Of a DNA stretch of 64,000 nt, positions 44,164-53,496 are shown piece by piece; positions within the stretch are counted from its first letter, which is position 1, and each line of letters opens with the position of its first letter. The position numbers and the translations under genes are program-made. Source of the stretch: Lunatimonas lonarensis (GTDB taxonomy: Bacteria; Bacteroidota; Bacteroidia; Cytophagales; Cyclobacteriaceae). A model generated the notes under the pieces. It searched no databases and had not been told where the DNA came from. It saw only the letters and a list, made by a program, of their open reading frames with translations. The DNA is taken from positions 124,001 to 188,000 of the forward strand of contig NZ_AQHR01000085.1 of NCBI RefSeq assembly GCF_000390185.1. The letters are read 5' to 3'.

Positions 44164-45387
44164 ATGCAAACATACCTTGCTCAGGGTAGATTGTTACCAT
44201 TTTTATTTGCAGCCCTTTTAGTGATCCCTGCACCCGACGTTTTATCCCAAACAACAAACCCAATCCTGGAACTCAAAACAGGAGACCGTATAATTATTCT
44301 TGGAAATGCGCTTGCCGAAAACGAGCAGTTCTATAATTATTTGGAGTTTGGCCTAAGCAGGCATTGGCCTGAGCAAAGCATAACCTTTCGGAACCTGGGG
44401 TGGTCTGGCGACAATGTGTTTGGAGATGCTAGGAGCTATTACACCTCCCCTCCTTCACCCTATGAACTATTGATGAGCCAAATCAGCGAGGCCAATCCCA
44501 CGCATGCGATTGTCGCTTACGGCGGAGTGGAGGCACATGACGGGGTGGCAGGACTCGAAAAATTTGCCGAAGGGCTGGAAAAACTGCTGGCCAAATTTGA
44601 AGAGTTGGGCAGCAAAGTGATCCTTCTTTCCCCGATACCCCAATTCGGCGGGGCAACTCCTGAATACATTGAAGCGAGAAATAGGGAATTGCAGCGCTAT
44701 GCAGATAAGATCGCCCAGTCTGCCCAAAAACATGGAGGTATTTATATTGATCTAATGCAGCCCTTTTTATCGATCGACTTTGTCGCATCCGACGACGGAT
44801 TGCACCTCAATGAGGCGGGCTATTACTTTCTAAGTGAAGAAGTTGAAAAATCACTGGGCTTATCGACCAGCAGTAAAAACCTAACCATAAACCCAGATGG
44901 CACAATCAATAGCTCTCAGCGAGTCTTTGTGGACTCATTCGACCCAAAAAACGGACGTCTCAGCTTCCGAACGGAAGAAAACCTATTACCAAAACCGCTG
45001 CCAAAAGTTCAGGAATCAAGTGAATTCGCTGCCCCCGTACTCACTATAAAAGGGCTCAAAAAAGGATTCTACGAGCTAACAGCCAATGGTGAGCACGTTG
45101 CATCCGCCTCTTCAAAGGCCTGGGCAGAGGGAGTTCCGATCCATCAAGGAGGCAATTGGAAACAGTCAGAGTATCTACGAAGGTTGTTAAACCGAAAGGA
45201 TGAAGTATTCTTTTTCAAGTACCGTCCGCTAAACCGAACCTATATTATTGGGTTTAGAGAGTACGAACAAGGCCGACACAGGAAGGATTTAGATGATTTT
45301 GATATTGTACTCACCTGGCTACAAGGGCAGATCACCGAGGCAAAAAAACCTACACAGGTACAATTTAAACTCTCGCCTATCCCTTAA
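44164..45387 (+). CDS. SGNH/GDSL-fold secreted protein with degenerate catalytic blocks
   Basis: 407 residues with a signal peptide (about 1-29). The SGNH fold is clear from the block II-like FRNLGWSGDNVFGD and block V DDGLHLNEAGYY (Asp211, His214). But block I reads DRIIILGNALAENEQ, with Asn48 where the nucleophilic Ser should be, and block III reads AYGGVEAHDG without the usual Asn. So it has the Asp-His pair but not the Ser. The C-terminal about 180 residues are an extra region. It may be a non-catalytic binding relative or use another nucleophile; related 'GNxLAER' proteins occur beside PVC-type cytochrome genes. Confidence 0.85.
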   Translation: MQTYLAQGRLLPFLFAALLVIPAPDVLSQTTNPILELKTGDRIIILGNALAENEQFYNYLEFGLSRHWPEQSITFRNLGWSGDNVFGDARSYYTSPPSPYELLMSQISEANPTHAIVAYGGVEAHDGVAGLEKFAEGLEKLLAKFEELGSKVILLSPIPQFGGATPEYIEARNRELQRYADKIAQSAQKHGGIYIDLMQPFLSIDFVASDDGLHLNEAGYYFLSEEVEKSLGLSTSSKNLTINPDGTINSSQRVFVDSFDPKNGRLSFRTEENLLPKPLPKVQESSEFAAPVLTIKGLKKGFYELTANGEHVASASSKAWAEGVPIHQGGNWKQSEYLRRLLNRKDEVFFFKYRPLNRTYIIGFREYEQGRHRKDLDDFDIVLTWLQGQITEAKKPTQVQFKLSPIP

Positions 45388-45591
45388 GGATGGGAGGAAG
45401 TTGAATTAAATTCGAATCAATTAATCTATTGGTCAATGCCCATGCTTCGAAAAGACCTAGTGCAATTCTACTAATTCAAGAAAAAAACCAAGTGATCGCA
45501 TAAAAGGTGATGCCCCAAATCATGTATTATGAGGAATACCCCAGCGCACGTCGAGCATTGGGTTCTTTAAGTACGTTAAAATAATAAACAA

Positions 45592-48500
45592 ATGAATAAC
45601 CTACCTTATTCGAGAAACGTTTGCCGTCCTCGTATTTCTCCAATCGGCAGCAGAATTTCAGCTACCTACCTATGCAGTATCTGTATCTTTTTCATGCTGT
45701 TTTCTTTAAACACTTCTGCCCAAAACAGTCTGAGAGATATACCTTCCCCTGACGTACAGGATCAATTGCGATCCTTCCAAGTGGCTGAGGGTTTTGAGGT
45801 GAATCTTTTTGCATCGGAGCCAATGGTACTGAAGCCAATTCAAATGAACTGGGACGAGCAGGGCAGGTTGTGGGTGGTCAGCAGTACCGTATACCCACAC
45901 CTAAAGCCTGGAGAAACCCCAAATGACCGAGTATATGTTTTGGAAGACACCAACGGTGACGGCAAGGCAGATAAATCCACCCTTTTTGCCGAAGGCTTGA
46001 TTTCTCCAACCGGAATCCTGCCGGGAGACGGGGGAGTTTATGTAGCCAATTCTACCGAAATACTTCATTTGAAAGACACGAATGGAGACGGTAGGGCCGA
46101 TGTGAGGAAACGAGTGCTTACCGGCTTTGGTACAGGTGACACCCACCACCTTATCCATACCTTTCGATGGGGTCCGGACGGACTGATGTATTTCAACCAG
46201 TCTATTTACATATACAGCCACGTGGAGACTCCCTGGGGAGTACGTCGTCTGGAAGGCGGCGGGGTATGGCAGTTTAACCCAAAAACGATGGAATTAAATG
46301 TATTTGCCCGAGGACTTATCAACCCGTGGGGGCTACAATTTGACCGCTGGGGGCAGTCGTTTTTGACGGACGGCGCAGGAGGTGAGGGAATAAATTTCGC
46401 TTTTCCGGAGGCGACGTTTGTCACCGCACCTGGAGCAGAGCGTATCATCCGCGGCCTTAACCCAGGACAACCAAAGCATAGCGGCCTGGATATTGTTTCA
46501 GGTAGGCATTTGCCCTCCTCGTGGGAGGGTAGTTTGATCACCAACGATTTTAGGGCCAACCGAATAAACCGGTTTGTACTTGAGGACCAGGGCAGTGGGT
46601 TTGTTTCCAAACAAGTGGAAGACCTACTTTGGACAGATCATATTGGCTTCAGGCCTGTTGACATCCTGGTCGGGCCTGATGGGGCGATTTACGTGGCAGA
46701 TTGGTACAATCCCATCATACAGCATGGCGAGGTAGACTTCCACGACCCTCGCAGGGACCAACAACATGGCCGGATCTGGCGGATTACTGTCCAAAACAGC
46801 GAAACATTACCCGTGCCGAACCTAAACTCCTATTCGGTCAAGCAGTTGTTGGATGCGCTGAAGTCACCTGAGGCTTGGACAAGGACCATGGCCAAACAAG
46901 TACTCAAAAATAGATCGGGTGTGGATGAAGCCTTAACCCAATGGATAGACAATCTAGACAAAGCCCATTCAGAATATGAACACCACCTTCTCGAAGGGCT
47001 TTGGGTTTCCCAAATTAGAGGTATCACCAACACCAATTTGCTGACTCAATTGCTCCAAGCTAAAGAGGGCAATGCACGCGCAGCTGCTGTTCGAGTGCTA
47101 TCTGCCTGGAACCGTAAGGTCCCATCTTATATTTCTTTGCTGGAAAAGGCCGTTTCTGACTCTCACCCGCGTGTTCGGCTAGAAGCCATTACCGCACTAG
47201 GTAAGATCAATGAAGCTAAATCGGCAAAACTTGCTCTATCCGTCTTGGATCATCCCATGGACGAATACCTAGATTTTGCACTCTGGAATTCGGTTCGAAT
47301 GCTAGAGCCGGTGTGGATGCCGGAATTTGAAAAAAACAGGGAATATCTTGGCGATTCCAAGCGGACTTCCTATGCCCTGAAATCTGTTAAGAACCCGCAA
47401 GCGATCAATCATCTAACCAACCTTTATATTGGGGACCAAGTGCCGGAAAACTTTCAATCTGACGTCTTGGCAGCCATAGCCCGCCATGGTAACATTGCCG
47501 ATCTGAATACGTTGTTCGAAAAGACGTTAGCAGAAAGCGGTTCCAAGTCCAAGACATTGGCGAGGCTTACTGCACTTCGTCAGGCAGCGACCCAACGAAA
47601 GCTAATTCCTGACAACCAACCAGGCAGGATCGGAACACTTGTAGAGCATGGTGACACACAAATCTCCACCATCTCGCTTCAGTTAGCGGGCCTGTGGAAC
47701 CGGACTGAACTGATTATGAGATTGGTCTCAATTATCGAAACCGGTGACCGGGACATTAAGGTTGCGGCACTTCGGACACTTGCTATGATGACCGACCCAA
47801 AGGGTCACCAATTGCTTTTGGAAATGGCAGAAAGAGGGAAATCCGAAGAGCTACGCGTCCTGGCCACCGCACAATTGGTCCCAGTAAACCCGACGAAGGC
47901 TGCGGATCTGGCGGTAAAGCTTATGGAAACAAAACCAGAGGAACGCGAAGCGGCGGAACTTTTCGGTGCGTTTATGGCACAGGATGATTTTGTAGCTGCG
48001 TTGACTGCCCGATTGGAAAAGCAGGGAATTCCTGCCGAAATGGCCAAGTTGGGCAGACAATCCATGCGGCATATTAGTTGGTTCCGCCAAAACAACCATG
48101 TAAGTCAGGCACTACGTAAAGCACTGGAGGCATCTGGGGGTGTTTTGCCCCCTGAGCGTATGCCACAGCAGCTCAATGAGAGTCAAGTCTATGCACTGGT
48201 TCAGCAGGTAAAAAATACCGCCGACCCGGAGCTGGGTGAGGCCATTTACCGAAAGACGGCTCTGGCATGCCAGACATGTCATGCGATTGGTGGGGCCGGC
48301 GGCTTGATTGGCCCTGATCTTAGTTCATTGGGCACCAGTTCTCCGATAGACAATATCATCCGGTCAATCGTAGACCCCGCTGAGTCGATCAAGGAAGGAT
48401 ACGAATTGCAGAAAATCACCAAAAACGATGGCTCGGTGGCTATGGGTTATTTGGTAGCCGACGGAGGAACAGAGGTGGTGCTAAGAAATGTCGCCGGCAT

Positions 48501-49113
48501 GGAAGAACGCATTCCAAAATCGCAAATCAGTTCCCATGAGAATGTTCCAGGTTCATTGATGCCTCCGGGATTGACCGCCAGCCTCGAACGAAAAGAGTTT
48601 ATTGACTTGATCGGCTACTTGTCCAAGTTAGGTGAGTCGGGGAAATACCGTGTTCCCACCGAACGATTTGTACGCCGCTGGAGAGTCGCTTCAGCCAACC
48701 AAGAATTGGGTCAGCGATGGGAAAACGACGGCATTGATAAGCTGCTATCCACCGACTATCGATTAAGGTTGGGTTCCAATTACAGCAGGGTGGCAGGAGA
48801 TCTTCCCTTGGAAGAAATTCCGATTATCGAGCTCGGTGATGGCAAAAAACGCAGTCTCGTACAGTTTGAAATCGAAGTGCTTACTTCGGGAGATCTGGGA
48901 TTAACGGCGAATTTGGGGACAGGCCTTGAGCTTTGGAACGGGAGTGAACCTGTTTCCTTTATTGGGAATACGGCCATAGTCCGGCTGGTACAAGGTAAAC
49001 ACCAGTTGACCCTTGCCATAGATCGGAGTATCCACACGGAGGGAGGGGTGGCCATTCGACTCTCCGATCCAGCTCATAATGCTGCACAGACAAGGCTCAC
49101 TATGGGCCGTTAA
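45592..49113 (+). CDS. PVC-type haem-binding CxxCH/HEAT-repeat exported protein
   Basis: 1173 residues. Signal peptide (cleavage near SAQN). Beta-propeller dehydrogenase-like N-terminal half (MNWDEQGRLWVVSSTVYPHLKPG, EDTNGDGKADKST, RWGPDGLMYFNQS, DGAIYVADWYNP), HEAT-like region (about 430-830), then c-type haem motif CQTCH (Cys893, Cys896, His897) with GLIGPDLSSLG, and a C-terminal extra domain (about 1010-1173) absent from the shorter relative at 33033-36098. It follows the SGNH gene by 204 bp and ends in a strong terminator. Periplasmic oxidoreductase role is inferred. Confidence 0.9.
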   Translation: MNNLPYSRNVCRPRISPIGSRISATYLCSICIFFMLFSLNTSAQNSLRDIPSPDVQDQLRSFQVAEGFEVNLFASEPMVLKPIQMNWDEQGRLWVVSSTVYPHLKPGETPNDRVYVLEDTNGDGKADKSTLFAEGLISPTGILPGDGGVYVANSTEILHLKDTNGDGRADVRKRVLTGFGTGDTHHLIHTFRWGPDGLMYFNQSIYIYSHVETPWGVRRLEGGGVWQFNPKTMELNVFARGLINPWGLQFDRWGQSFLTDGAGGEGINFAFPEATFVTAPGAERIIRGLNPGQPKHSGLDIVSGRHLPSSWEGSLITNDFRANRINRFVLEDQGSGFVSKQVEDLLWTDHIGFRPVDILVGPDGAIYVADWYNPIIQHGEVDFHDPRRDQQHGRIWRITVQNSETLPVPNLNSYSVKQLLDALKSPEAWTRTMAKQVLKNRSGVDEALTQWIDNLDKAHSEYEHHLLEGLWVSQIRGITNTNLLTQLLQAKEGNARAAAVRVLSAWNRKVPSYISLLEKAVSDSHPRVRLEAITALGKINEAKSAKLALSVLDHPMDEYLDFALWNSVRMLEPVWMPEFEKNREYLGDSKRTSYALKSVKNPQAINHLTNLYIGDQVPENFQSDVLAAIARHGNIADLNTLFEKTLAESGSKSKTLARLTALRQAATQRKLIPDNQPGRIGTLVEHGDTQISTISLQLAGLWNRTELIMRLVSIIETGDRDIKVAALRTLAMMTDPKGHQLLLEMAERGKSEELRVLATAQLVPVNPTKAADLAVKLMETKPEEREAAELFGAFMAQDDFVAALTARLEKQGIPAEMAKLGRQSMRHISWFRQNNHVSQALRKALEASGGVLPPERMPQQLNESQVYALVQQVKNTADPELGEAIYRKTALACQTCHAIGGAGGLIGPDLSSLGTSSPIDNIIRSIVDPAESIKEGYELQKITKNDGSVAMGYLVADGGTEVVLRNVAGMEERIPKSQISSHENVPGSLMPPGLTASLERKEFIDLIGYLSKLGESGKYRVPTERFVRRWRVASANQELGQRWENDGIDKLLSTDYRLRLGSNYSRVAGDLPLEEIPIIELGDGKKRSLVQFEIEVLTSGDLGLTANLGTGLELWNGSEPVSFIGNTAIVRLVQGKHQLTLAIDRSIHTEGGVAIRLSDPAHNAAQTRLTMGR

Positions 49114-49116
49114 ATC

Positions 49117-49156
49117 AAAAAAAATCCCCCAGTTTTTAAAATTGGGGGATTTTTTT
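49117..49156 (+). terminator. Strong intrinsic terminator after the PVC cytochrome gene
   Basis: A14-bp stem: A7-T-C5-A (49118-49131) pairs with T-G5-A-T7 (49143-49156), loop of 11 nt. The T-run completes an intrinsic terminator; its A-run makes it bidirectional. Confidence 0.88.
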
Positions 49157-49238
49157 ATGGCTTGGTACGCAAATTTCCCCCTTCGTTCTGATTAATCCAC
49201 CCCGGCTTATTACTTTTGAGGTTATTAAATCGAATGAA

Positions 49239-50057
49239 ATGAAAATTTCTAAAAACACCTACTTCCCCGGCTTCGCGCTTTTTTGTGTCATGGTATTTGC
49301 TGTCTCGTGCAGCCAATCCGCCTCGGTGGATTCGAAGTCTATGGAAAAAAATGACGAATGGCTTGTGTTGTTTAACGGAGAGGATTTGCAGGGATGGATC
49401 CCTAAGTTCCATCATCACGAAGTGGGTGAAAACTATGCCAACACCTTTCGGGTTGTCGACGGTGTGATACAGGTGAATTATGACGGTTATGAGCAGTTTG
49501 AAGAAAGATACGGACATCTTTTTTACCAAAAACCCTTTTCCAGTTTTCACCTCACCTTTGAATACCGCTTCACCGACCAATGGATGGAAGATGCTCCTAG
49601 CTATACCTTTCGCAACAGTGGCGTCATGTTTCATTCCCAGGCTCCTGAAACAATCTTAAAGGAACAGGACTGGCCTATTTCAGTAGAATACCAAATGCTC
49701 GCCGAAGAGACCCCTGGGGTGTCTAGACCCACCGGAAATATGTGTTCACCTGGAACAGAGGTTTTCTATCGAGGGGAAATGGATCCGCGGCATTGTATCA
49801 ACTCAAGCTCTCCCACTTTTCCATGGCATGAATGGGTACGTGCCGACCTGATTGTTTATGGGGATTCGCTCGTAATACATCAAGTAAACGGCGAAACGGT
49901 TTTGGAATATACCAAACCCCAAATTGGCGGTGGTGTGGCAAACCGCTTTGACCCGGCAATAAAAAAAGATGGCACGCCGCTAACCGAGGGCTATATTGGA
50001 CTTCAGGCAGAGGGACAGGGAGTGGAATTTAGAGATATTAGGTTAAGAGAACTTTGA
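49239..50057 (+). CDS. DUF1080 (3-keto-disaccharide hydrolase) lipoprotein
   Basis: 272 residues with a lipoprotein signal (lipobox FAVSC, Cys24). DUF1080 beta-sandwich: LVLFNGEDLQGWIPK at the start, FHLTFEYRFTD, NSGVMFHSQAPE, ISVEYQMLAEE, and IGLQAEGQGVEFRDIRLREL at the end. Family members are concanavalin-like beta-jelly rolls, some shown to hydrolyse 3-keto-glycosides. It is on the same strand as GH16, SGNH and PVC cytochrome but follows a terminator, so has its own promoter. Confidence 0.9.
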   Translation: MKISKNTYFPGFALFCVMVFAVSCSQSASVDSKSMEKNDEWLVLFNGEDLQGWIPKFHHHEVGENYANTFRVVDGVIQVNYDGYEQFEERYGHLFYQKPFSSFHLTFEYRFTDQWMEDAPSYTFRNSGVMFHSQAPETILKEQDWPISVEYQMLAEETPGVSRPTGNMCSPGTEVFYRGEMDPRHCINSSSPTFPWHEWVRADLIVYGDSLVIHQVNGETVLEYTKPQIGGGVANRFDPAIKKDGTPLTEGYIGLQAEGQGVEFRDIRLREL

Positions 50058-50151
50058 TTATTTTTATTTCCTGACAGAAAATCCCAGAGGTCTTGGCAAC
50101 GATGCCTGAAAAATTTCGTTTATTTTGTTGATTATAAATATGTCCCCTTTT

Positions 50152-50679
50152 ATGCGAGCCTATCTGTTTTTGGGTATCTTTTTGCTTCTTACCACCTGTT
50201 TTTCCTACGGTCAAACCATGTCCAATCAATCCGTCTATTTGGAGCTAGCAGGAGCGGGATTGGCCTATTCGATCAATTACGATTTTCGGTTTTCAAAAGA
50301 AGATATCCAATCCTGGGGCATGCGCGTGGGTGCCGGTGGATGGGCAACAACGTATAATTCCGGTTCAGAAAGCCTACTTACGCTGCCAATTCAAATGAAT
50401 CGGCTTTTTGGCAAGAAAACCCATTTTTTTGAAGTTGGCGGCGGTGCCACATTTATCCATTACCGGGACAGATGGGGAGGAGGCAATTACGAATGGAGAA
50501 ATTTCAACTTTATTTTAGATTCTGGAAATACCCCTGCCTTTATGGGCACGCTGAACATGGGCTATCGAAAAGTTCCCGAAAATGGAGGATTCACGTTCAG
50601 AGCAAATCTTACCCCCATTTTTAACCACAACGGTTTCTGGCCTCTATTTGCTGGGATTAGCTTTGGTTACGCATTTTGA
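50152..50679 (+). CDS. Outer membrane beta-barrel-like protein (copy 1)
   Basis: About 175 residues from the ATG at 50152 (frame open to 50125); this start aligns with that of the paralogue downstream. Signal peptide MRAYLFLGIFLLLTTCFSYG, cleavage near GQ. The mature part has alternating amphipathic strands, repeated Gly and aromatic residues, and ends SFGYAF, a C-terminal Phe typical of outer membrane barrels. Function unknown. A paralogue follows at 50821. Confidence 0.78.
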   Translation: MRAYLFLGIFLLLTTCFSYGQTMSNQSVYLELAGAGLAYSINYDFRFSKEDIQSWGMRVGAGGWATTYNSGSESLLTLPIQMNRLFGKKTHFFEVGGGATFIHYRDRWGGGNYEWRNFNFILDSGNTPAFMGTLNMGYRKVPENGGFTFRANLTPIFNHNGFWPLFAGISFGYAF

Positions 50680-50820
50680 ATGAAAGCACCCAAGCAGACA
50701 GGAATGTCCTATCGCTACAAATGATATACTATGTAAGAAGGGTGGGTAAAAGTCTTTGAAGAAACAACATACGCCCTTTCCGAAGTTGAAAAATTATCCA
50801 TAATCAAAAAATTACCAAAA

Positions 50821-51372
50821 ATGAACCGTTACCTACTGATTGCATGCCTTATCTGTTTGCCTTTTTGGCTTCATGCCCAACACCAATCTGTTGATTCTCC
50901 ACACCGCGCGGTTTATTTTGAAATAGGCGGTAGCGGATTGATTTACACTTTCAACTATGATGTAAGATTTGACCCAACCCGGCTCGATTCATGGGGAATT
51001 AAAGTTGGCGCTGGAGGCTACTGGATTAATGACCGAGGATTCTTTTCGGTTCCGCTGGAGGTCAATCGCCTCTTTGGTAACGGACCCCATTATTTTGAAA
51101 TGGGCGCCGGAATTACCTTCCTGGCATTTAGATCAAACCGATACCTCTGGACCTGTGACGAATCGGGCTGTACCTCTTCTTTACAACATGACCGTACGGA
51201 GATTGTCCTTCCCATCAACGGCTCGCCAAATGCAATGGGTACCCTGAACTTCGGGTATAGAAGAATACCGATAGGCGGAGGAATGTCATGGAAAATCAAC
51301 CTTACGCCACTGTATAACCAAAACGGGTTTTGGCCACTATTTGCAGGTGCCGGAATTGGGTATGTTTTCTAA
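50821..51372 (+). CDS. Outer membrane beta-barrel-like protein (copy 2)
   Basis: 183 residues with signal MNRYLLIACLICLPFWLHAQ. Shares with copy 1 the elements VYxE(L/I)(A/G)GxGLxYxxNYDxRF, WGxxVGAGG, NRLFG, HxFExGxGxTF, GTLNxGYR and FWPLFAGxxxGYxF. Ends GIGYVF with terminal Phe. The pair is a tandem duplication with about 40-50% identity by eye. No metal-binding or enzyme motif seen. Copy 2 has its own RBS-poor leader of 141 bp, so may be separately expressed. Confidence 0.78.
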   Translation: MNRYLLIACLICLPFWLHAQHQSVDSPHRAVYFEIGGSGLIYTFNYDVRFDPTRLDSWGIKVGAGGYWINDRGFFSVPLEVNRLFGNGPHYFEMGAGITFLAFRSNRYLWTCDESGCTSSLQHDRTEIVLPINGSPNAMGTLNFGYRRIPIGGGMSWKINLTPLYNQNGFWPLFAGAGIGYVF

Positions 51373-51471
51373 AGCTGGTTTGTAGATGTTGACGTTGGCA
51401 CTCCACAAGCCGCCTCTACGAAGGCACCGACCCATGCAATACGTTCGATTCGGAGGGAAGGGCAGTTTGCC

Positions 51472-52779
51472 CTACCCTTCCAGTTCGAGCAGCTCTTTTA
51501 AATCAATTAACAGTCGGATTATCTCCCGATCAAACCCGATCGTTTCACTTTCACTTCGGGCAATGAGCCCTTCACCAACTTCAAGTAGGGACTGATTTGG
51601 GCTACCATGATCCCTCAGGTAATGTACTAGCTTCAACACCAAAAAGCCATCCATCCAACCCCAAAACTTGCGGAAAAACACCTCCTTGGTTCGGGACTCC
51701 ACCCTAAACTGTCCTACCCGATCACCGAATGACACAAATGAAAGCACTTCTCGGATCGGATCTGGCAAACTATCCATGTGAACATCCCTCTCATAGATGT
51801 CTTCTATCTCTTTAAAAAGGAGTGCCATCCTATCGAAAATCTGTAGACTGTAGGTTTTCAGCTCCCTATCCCCTGTTTTCCACTCCCTTTGGGCACGCCC
51901 CGTGCCAAAAGGCACGCGATCAGAAACCCTACAAGAAGGAAATACAGTGGCAGGAATCTCCCTGAAACCACCCAAGGGCAGCAATTTGTGCATGAAATAG
52001 AAATCCTCTCCCGCTTTTCGTTTGTTCATCCCGCCGGATCTGGCATATAAAGACGCCCTCACTGCCATACAGGAACCGATTGTATGGACGGCAAACGGAT
52101 AGCCCGCCCATTTCAAACCCTGGATGAAGCACCTTAAATGTAACTCATAAGCTACGATCCCAAGTTGGAGTGACTCATCGATCTCCAACCGCCAATCATG
52201 TCGAAACTGAAAATGTGCCAACTTAATCTCCTTGTTGGAAAAAACCCTTTCTGCTGCCACTAAGTAGCTAGTCGAAACCAAACAATCTGCATCCAGGCAA
52301 AGGATGGGGCCATCTCTTCCGAGAGAAGCCCATCGACGGAGCCCTTCATCCATGGCAATCTTTCGCGCCAGTCCCGCACCGGCATAGCGATCAGGAAGCC
52401 CTTCCTCTTGGATAATCTTCACATCTAGTTTGGAAGACGGATTTCTGCTACACCAATCGCCCACTTGCTCTATACTAGTGCGATTTGCCTCTAGAACTTC
52501 TTCAGGGGCACTATCAGGCGCATTAACCGCCACAATGACCTCTACCGCTCCGGAAGGTAAAATACATCTACCGAGAGATTCCAAGGTTGCCAAAAGATTA
52601 GGCTCTTTATAGCAAGGAATGGTGATCACAAGGGAAAGATCAGCAGGAGGTGGATCGAGGAAATAAGCCGGCCTTACTTCAAACCTGTTTGTATATGTCT
52701 GAATTATTTTCTCCAACTCCAAAATCGCTTTGGCTTTTTCAACCTTTATATACCACGAATATCTAAATTTGAGCTCCAC
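51472..52779 (-). CDS. Family 2 glycosyltransferase (cytoplasmic)
   Basis: 435 residues. GT-A fold from about residue 45: LVITIPCYKEPNLLATLESLG, a nucleotide-sugar-binding Asp, and the DxD-type LCLDADCLVS. The acceptor side has MHKLLPLGGF with Lys-rich GEDFYFMHK (ED motif, catalytic Asp). C-terminal about 130 residues are helical, without a membrane helix. Adds a sugar to an unknown acceptor. It is divergent from miaE, 71 bp away. Confidence 0.82.
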   Translation of the reverse strand: MELKFRYSWYIKVEKAKAILELEKIIQTYTNRFEVRPAYFLDPPPADLSLVITIPCYKEPNLLATLESLGRCILPSGAVEVIVAVNAPDSAPEEVLEANRTSIEQVGDWCSRNPSSKLDVKIIQEEGLPDRYAGAGLARKIAMDEGLRRWASLGRDGPILCLDADCLVSTSYLVAAERVFSNKEIKLAHFQFRHDWRLEIDESLQLGIVAYELHLRCFIQGLKWAGYPFAVHTIGSCMAVRASLYARSGGMNKRKAGEDFYFMHKLLPLGGFREIPATVFPSCRVSDRVPFGTGRAQREWKTGDRELKTYSLQIFDRMALLFKEIEDIYERDVHMDSLPDPIREVLSFVSFGDRVGQFRVESRTKEVFFRKFWGWMDGFLVLKLVHYLRDHGSPNQSLLEVGEGLIARSESETIGFDREIIRLLIDLKELLELEG

Positions 52780-52850
52780 TGACCAAATAAGGAAGAATTT
52801 AACAGCTTGGCAAAGGCGAACCCAAATAATCTCACTATCACCAAATTTGA

Positions 52851-53438
52851 ATGAAGTACTCTATTGATTTGAAAGTCCCATCCTCCCAAGCCTGGTTGGA
52901 CGCTGTGATGGCAGATTTCGATTCCTTTTTGCAAGATCATGCAGACTGTGAACGAAAGGCTTCTGCCATGGCCACATCTTTAATCGCAAAATACCCCGAT
53001 CGCCAACGGATCATTCCCCCTATGATAGAAACGGCCATCGAAGAGCTGGAGCATTTTCAACAGGTGTTTGCGTTGATGCAACGCCGCGGAGTGAACCTGC
53101 AGACCGAAATGAAAGAAGATCCCTACATCAAACAACTGATGCCACTTACCCACGGAGGTACTCCGGAGTCGAGGTTTATGTCACGGTTACTTCTTGGATC
53201 CGTGGTCGAATGCCGGGGCTGCGAACGATTCAAGTTAGTGTCGGAAGCGCAACAGGATAACGAGCTGAAAAGGTTTTACAAAGCGCTGTGGACATCGGAG
53301 GCAAAACATGGGAACATTTTCGTAGAGCTTGCCCTAGCCTACTTTGATGAAAAGGCCGTTTACACCCGCCTGCATGAAATGATGGAATTTGAGGGGGCTA
53401 TTATTGAGAATCTTCCCATTCGGGCGGCGTTGCATTAA
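52851..53438 (+). CDS. miaE: tRNA-(ms2io6A)-hydroxylase MiaE
   Basis: 195 residues. A di-iron, ferritin-like four-helix bundle: MIETAIEELEHFQQVF (ExxH) and FMSRLLLGSVVECRGCERFKLVSE with SEAKHGNIFVELA (second ExxH) are visible. MiaE hydroxylates the isopentenyl group of ms2i6A37 in tRNA, using oxygen. Length and motifs fit. A terminator follows. Confidence 0.92.
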   Translation: MKYSIDLKVPSSQAWLDAVMADFDSFLQDHADCERKASAMATSLIAKYPDRQRIIPPMIETAIEELEHFQQVFALMQRRGVNLQTEMKEDPYIKQLMPLTHGGTPESRFMSRLLLGSVVECRGCERFKLVSEAQQDNELKRFYKALWTSEAKHGNIFVELALAYFDEKAVYTRLHEMMEFEGAIIENLPIRAALH

Positions 53439-53450
53439 AGCGTACCCAAA

Positions 53451-53480
53451 AAAAGGGAAGGCTTTTCACCTTCCCTTTTA
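53451..53480 (+). terminator. Intrinsic terminator after miaE
   Basis: AAAAGGGAAGG (53451-53461) and CCTTCCCTTTT (53469-53479) form an 11-bp stem with a 7-nt loop, with flanking A and T runs. It separates miaE from the convergent Gfo/Idh/MocA gene and can act in both directions. Confidence 0.85.
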
Positions 53481-53496
53481 TAAAATACAATTGCCA

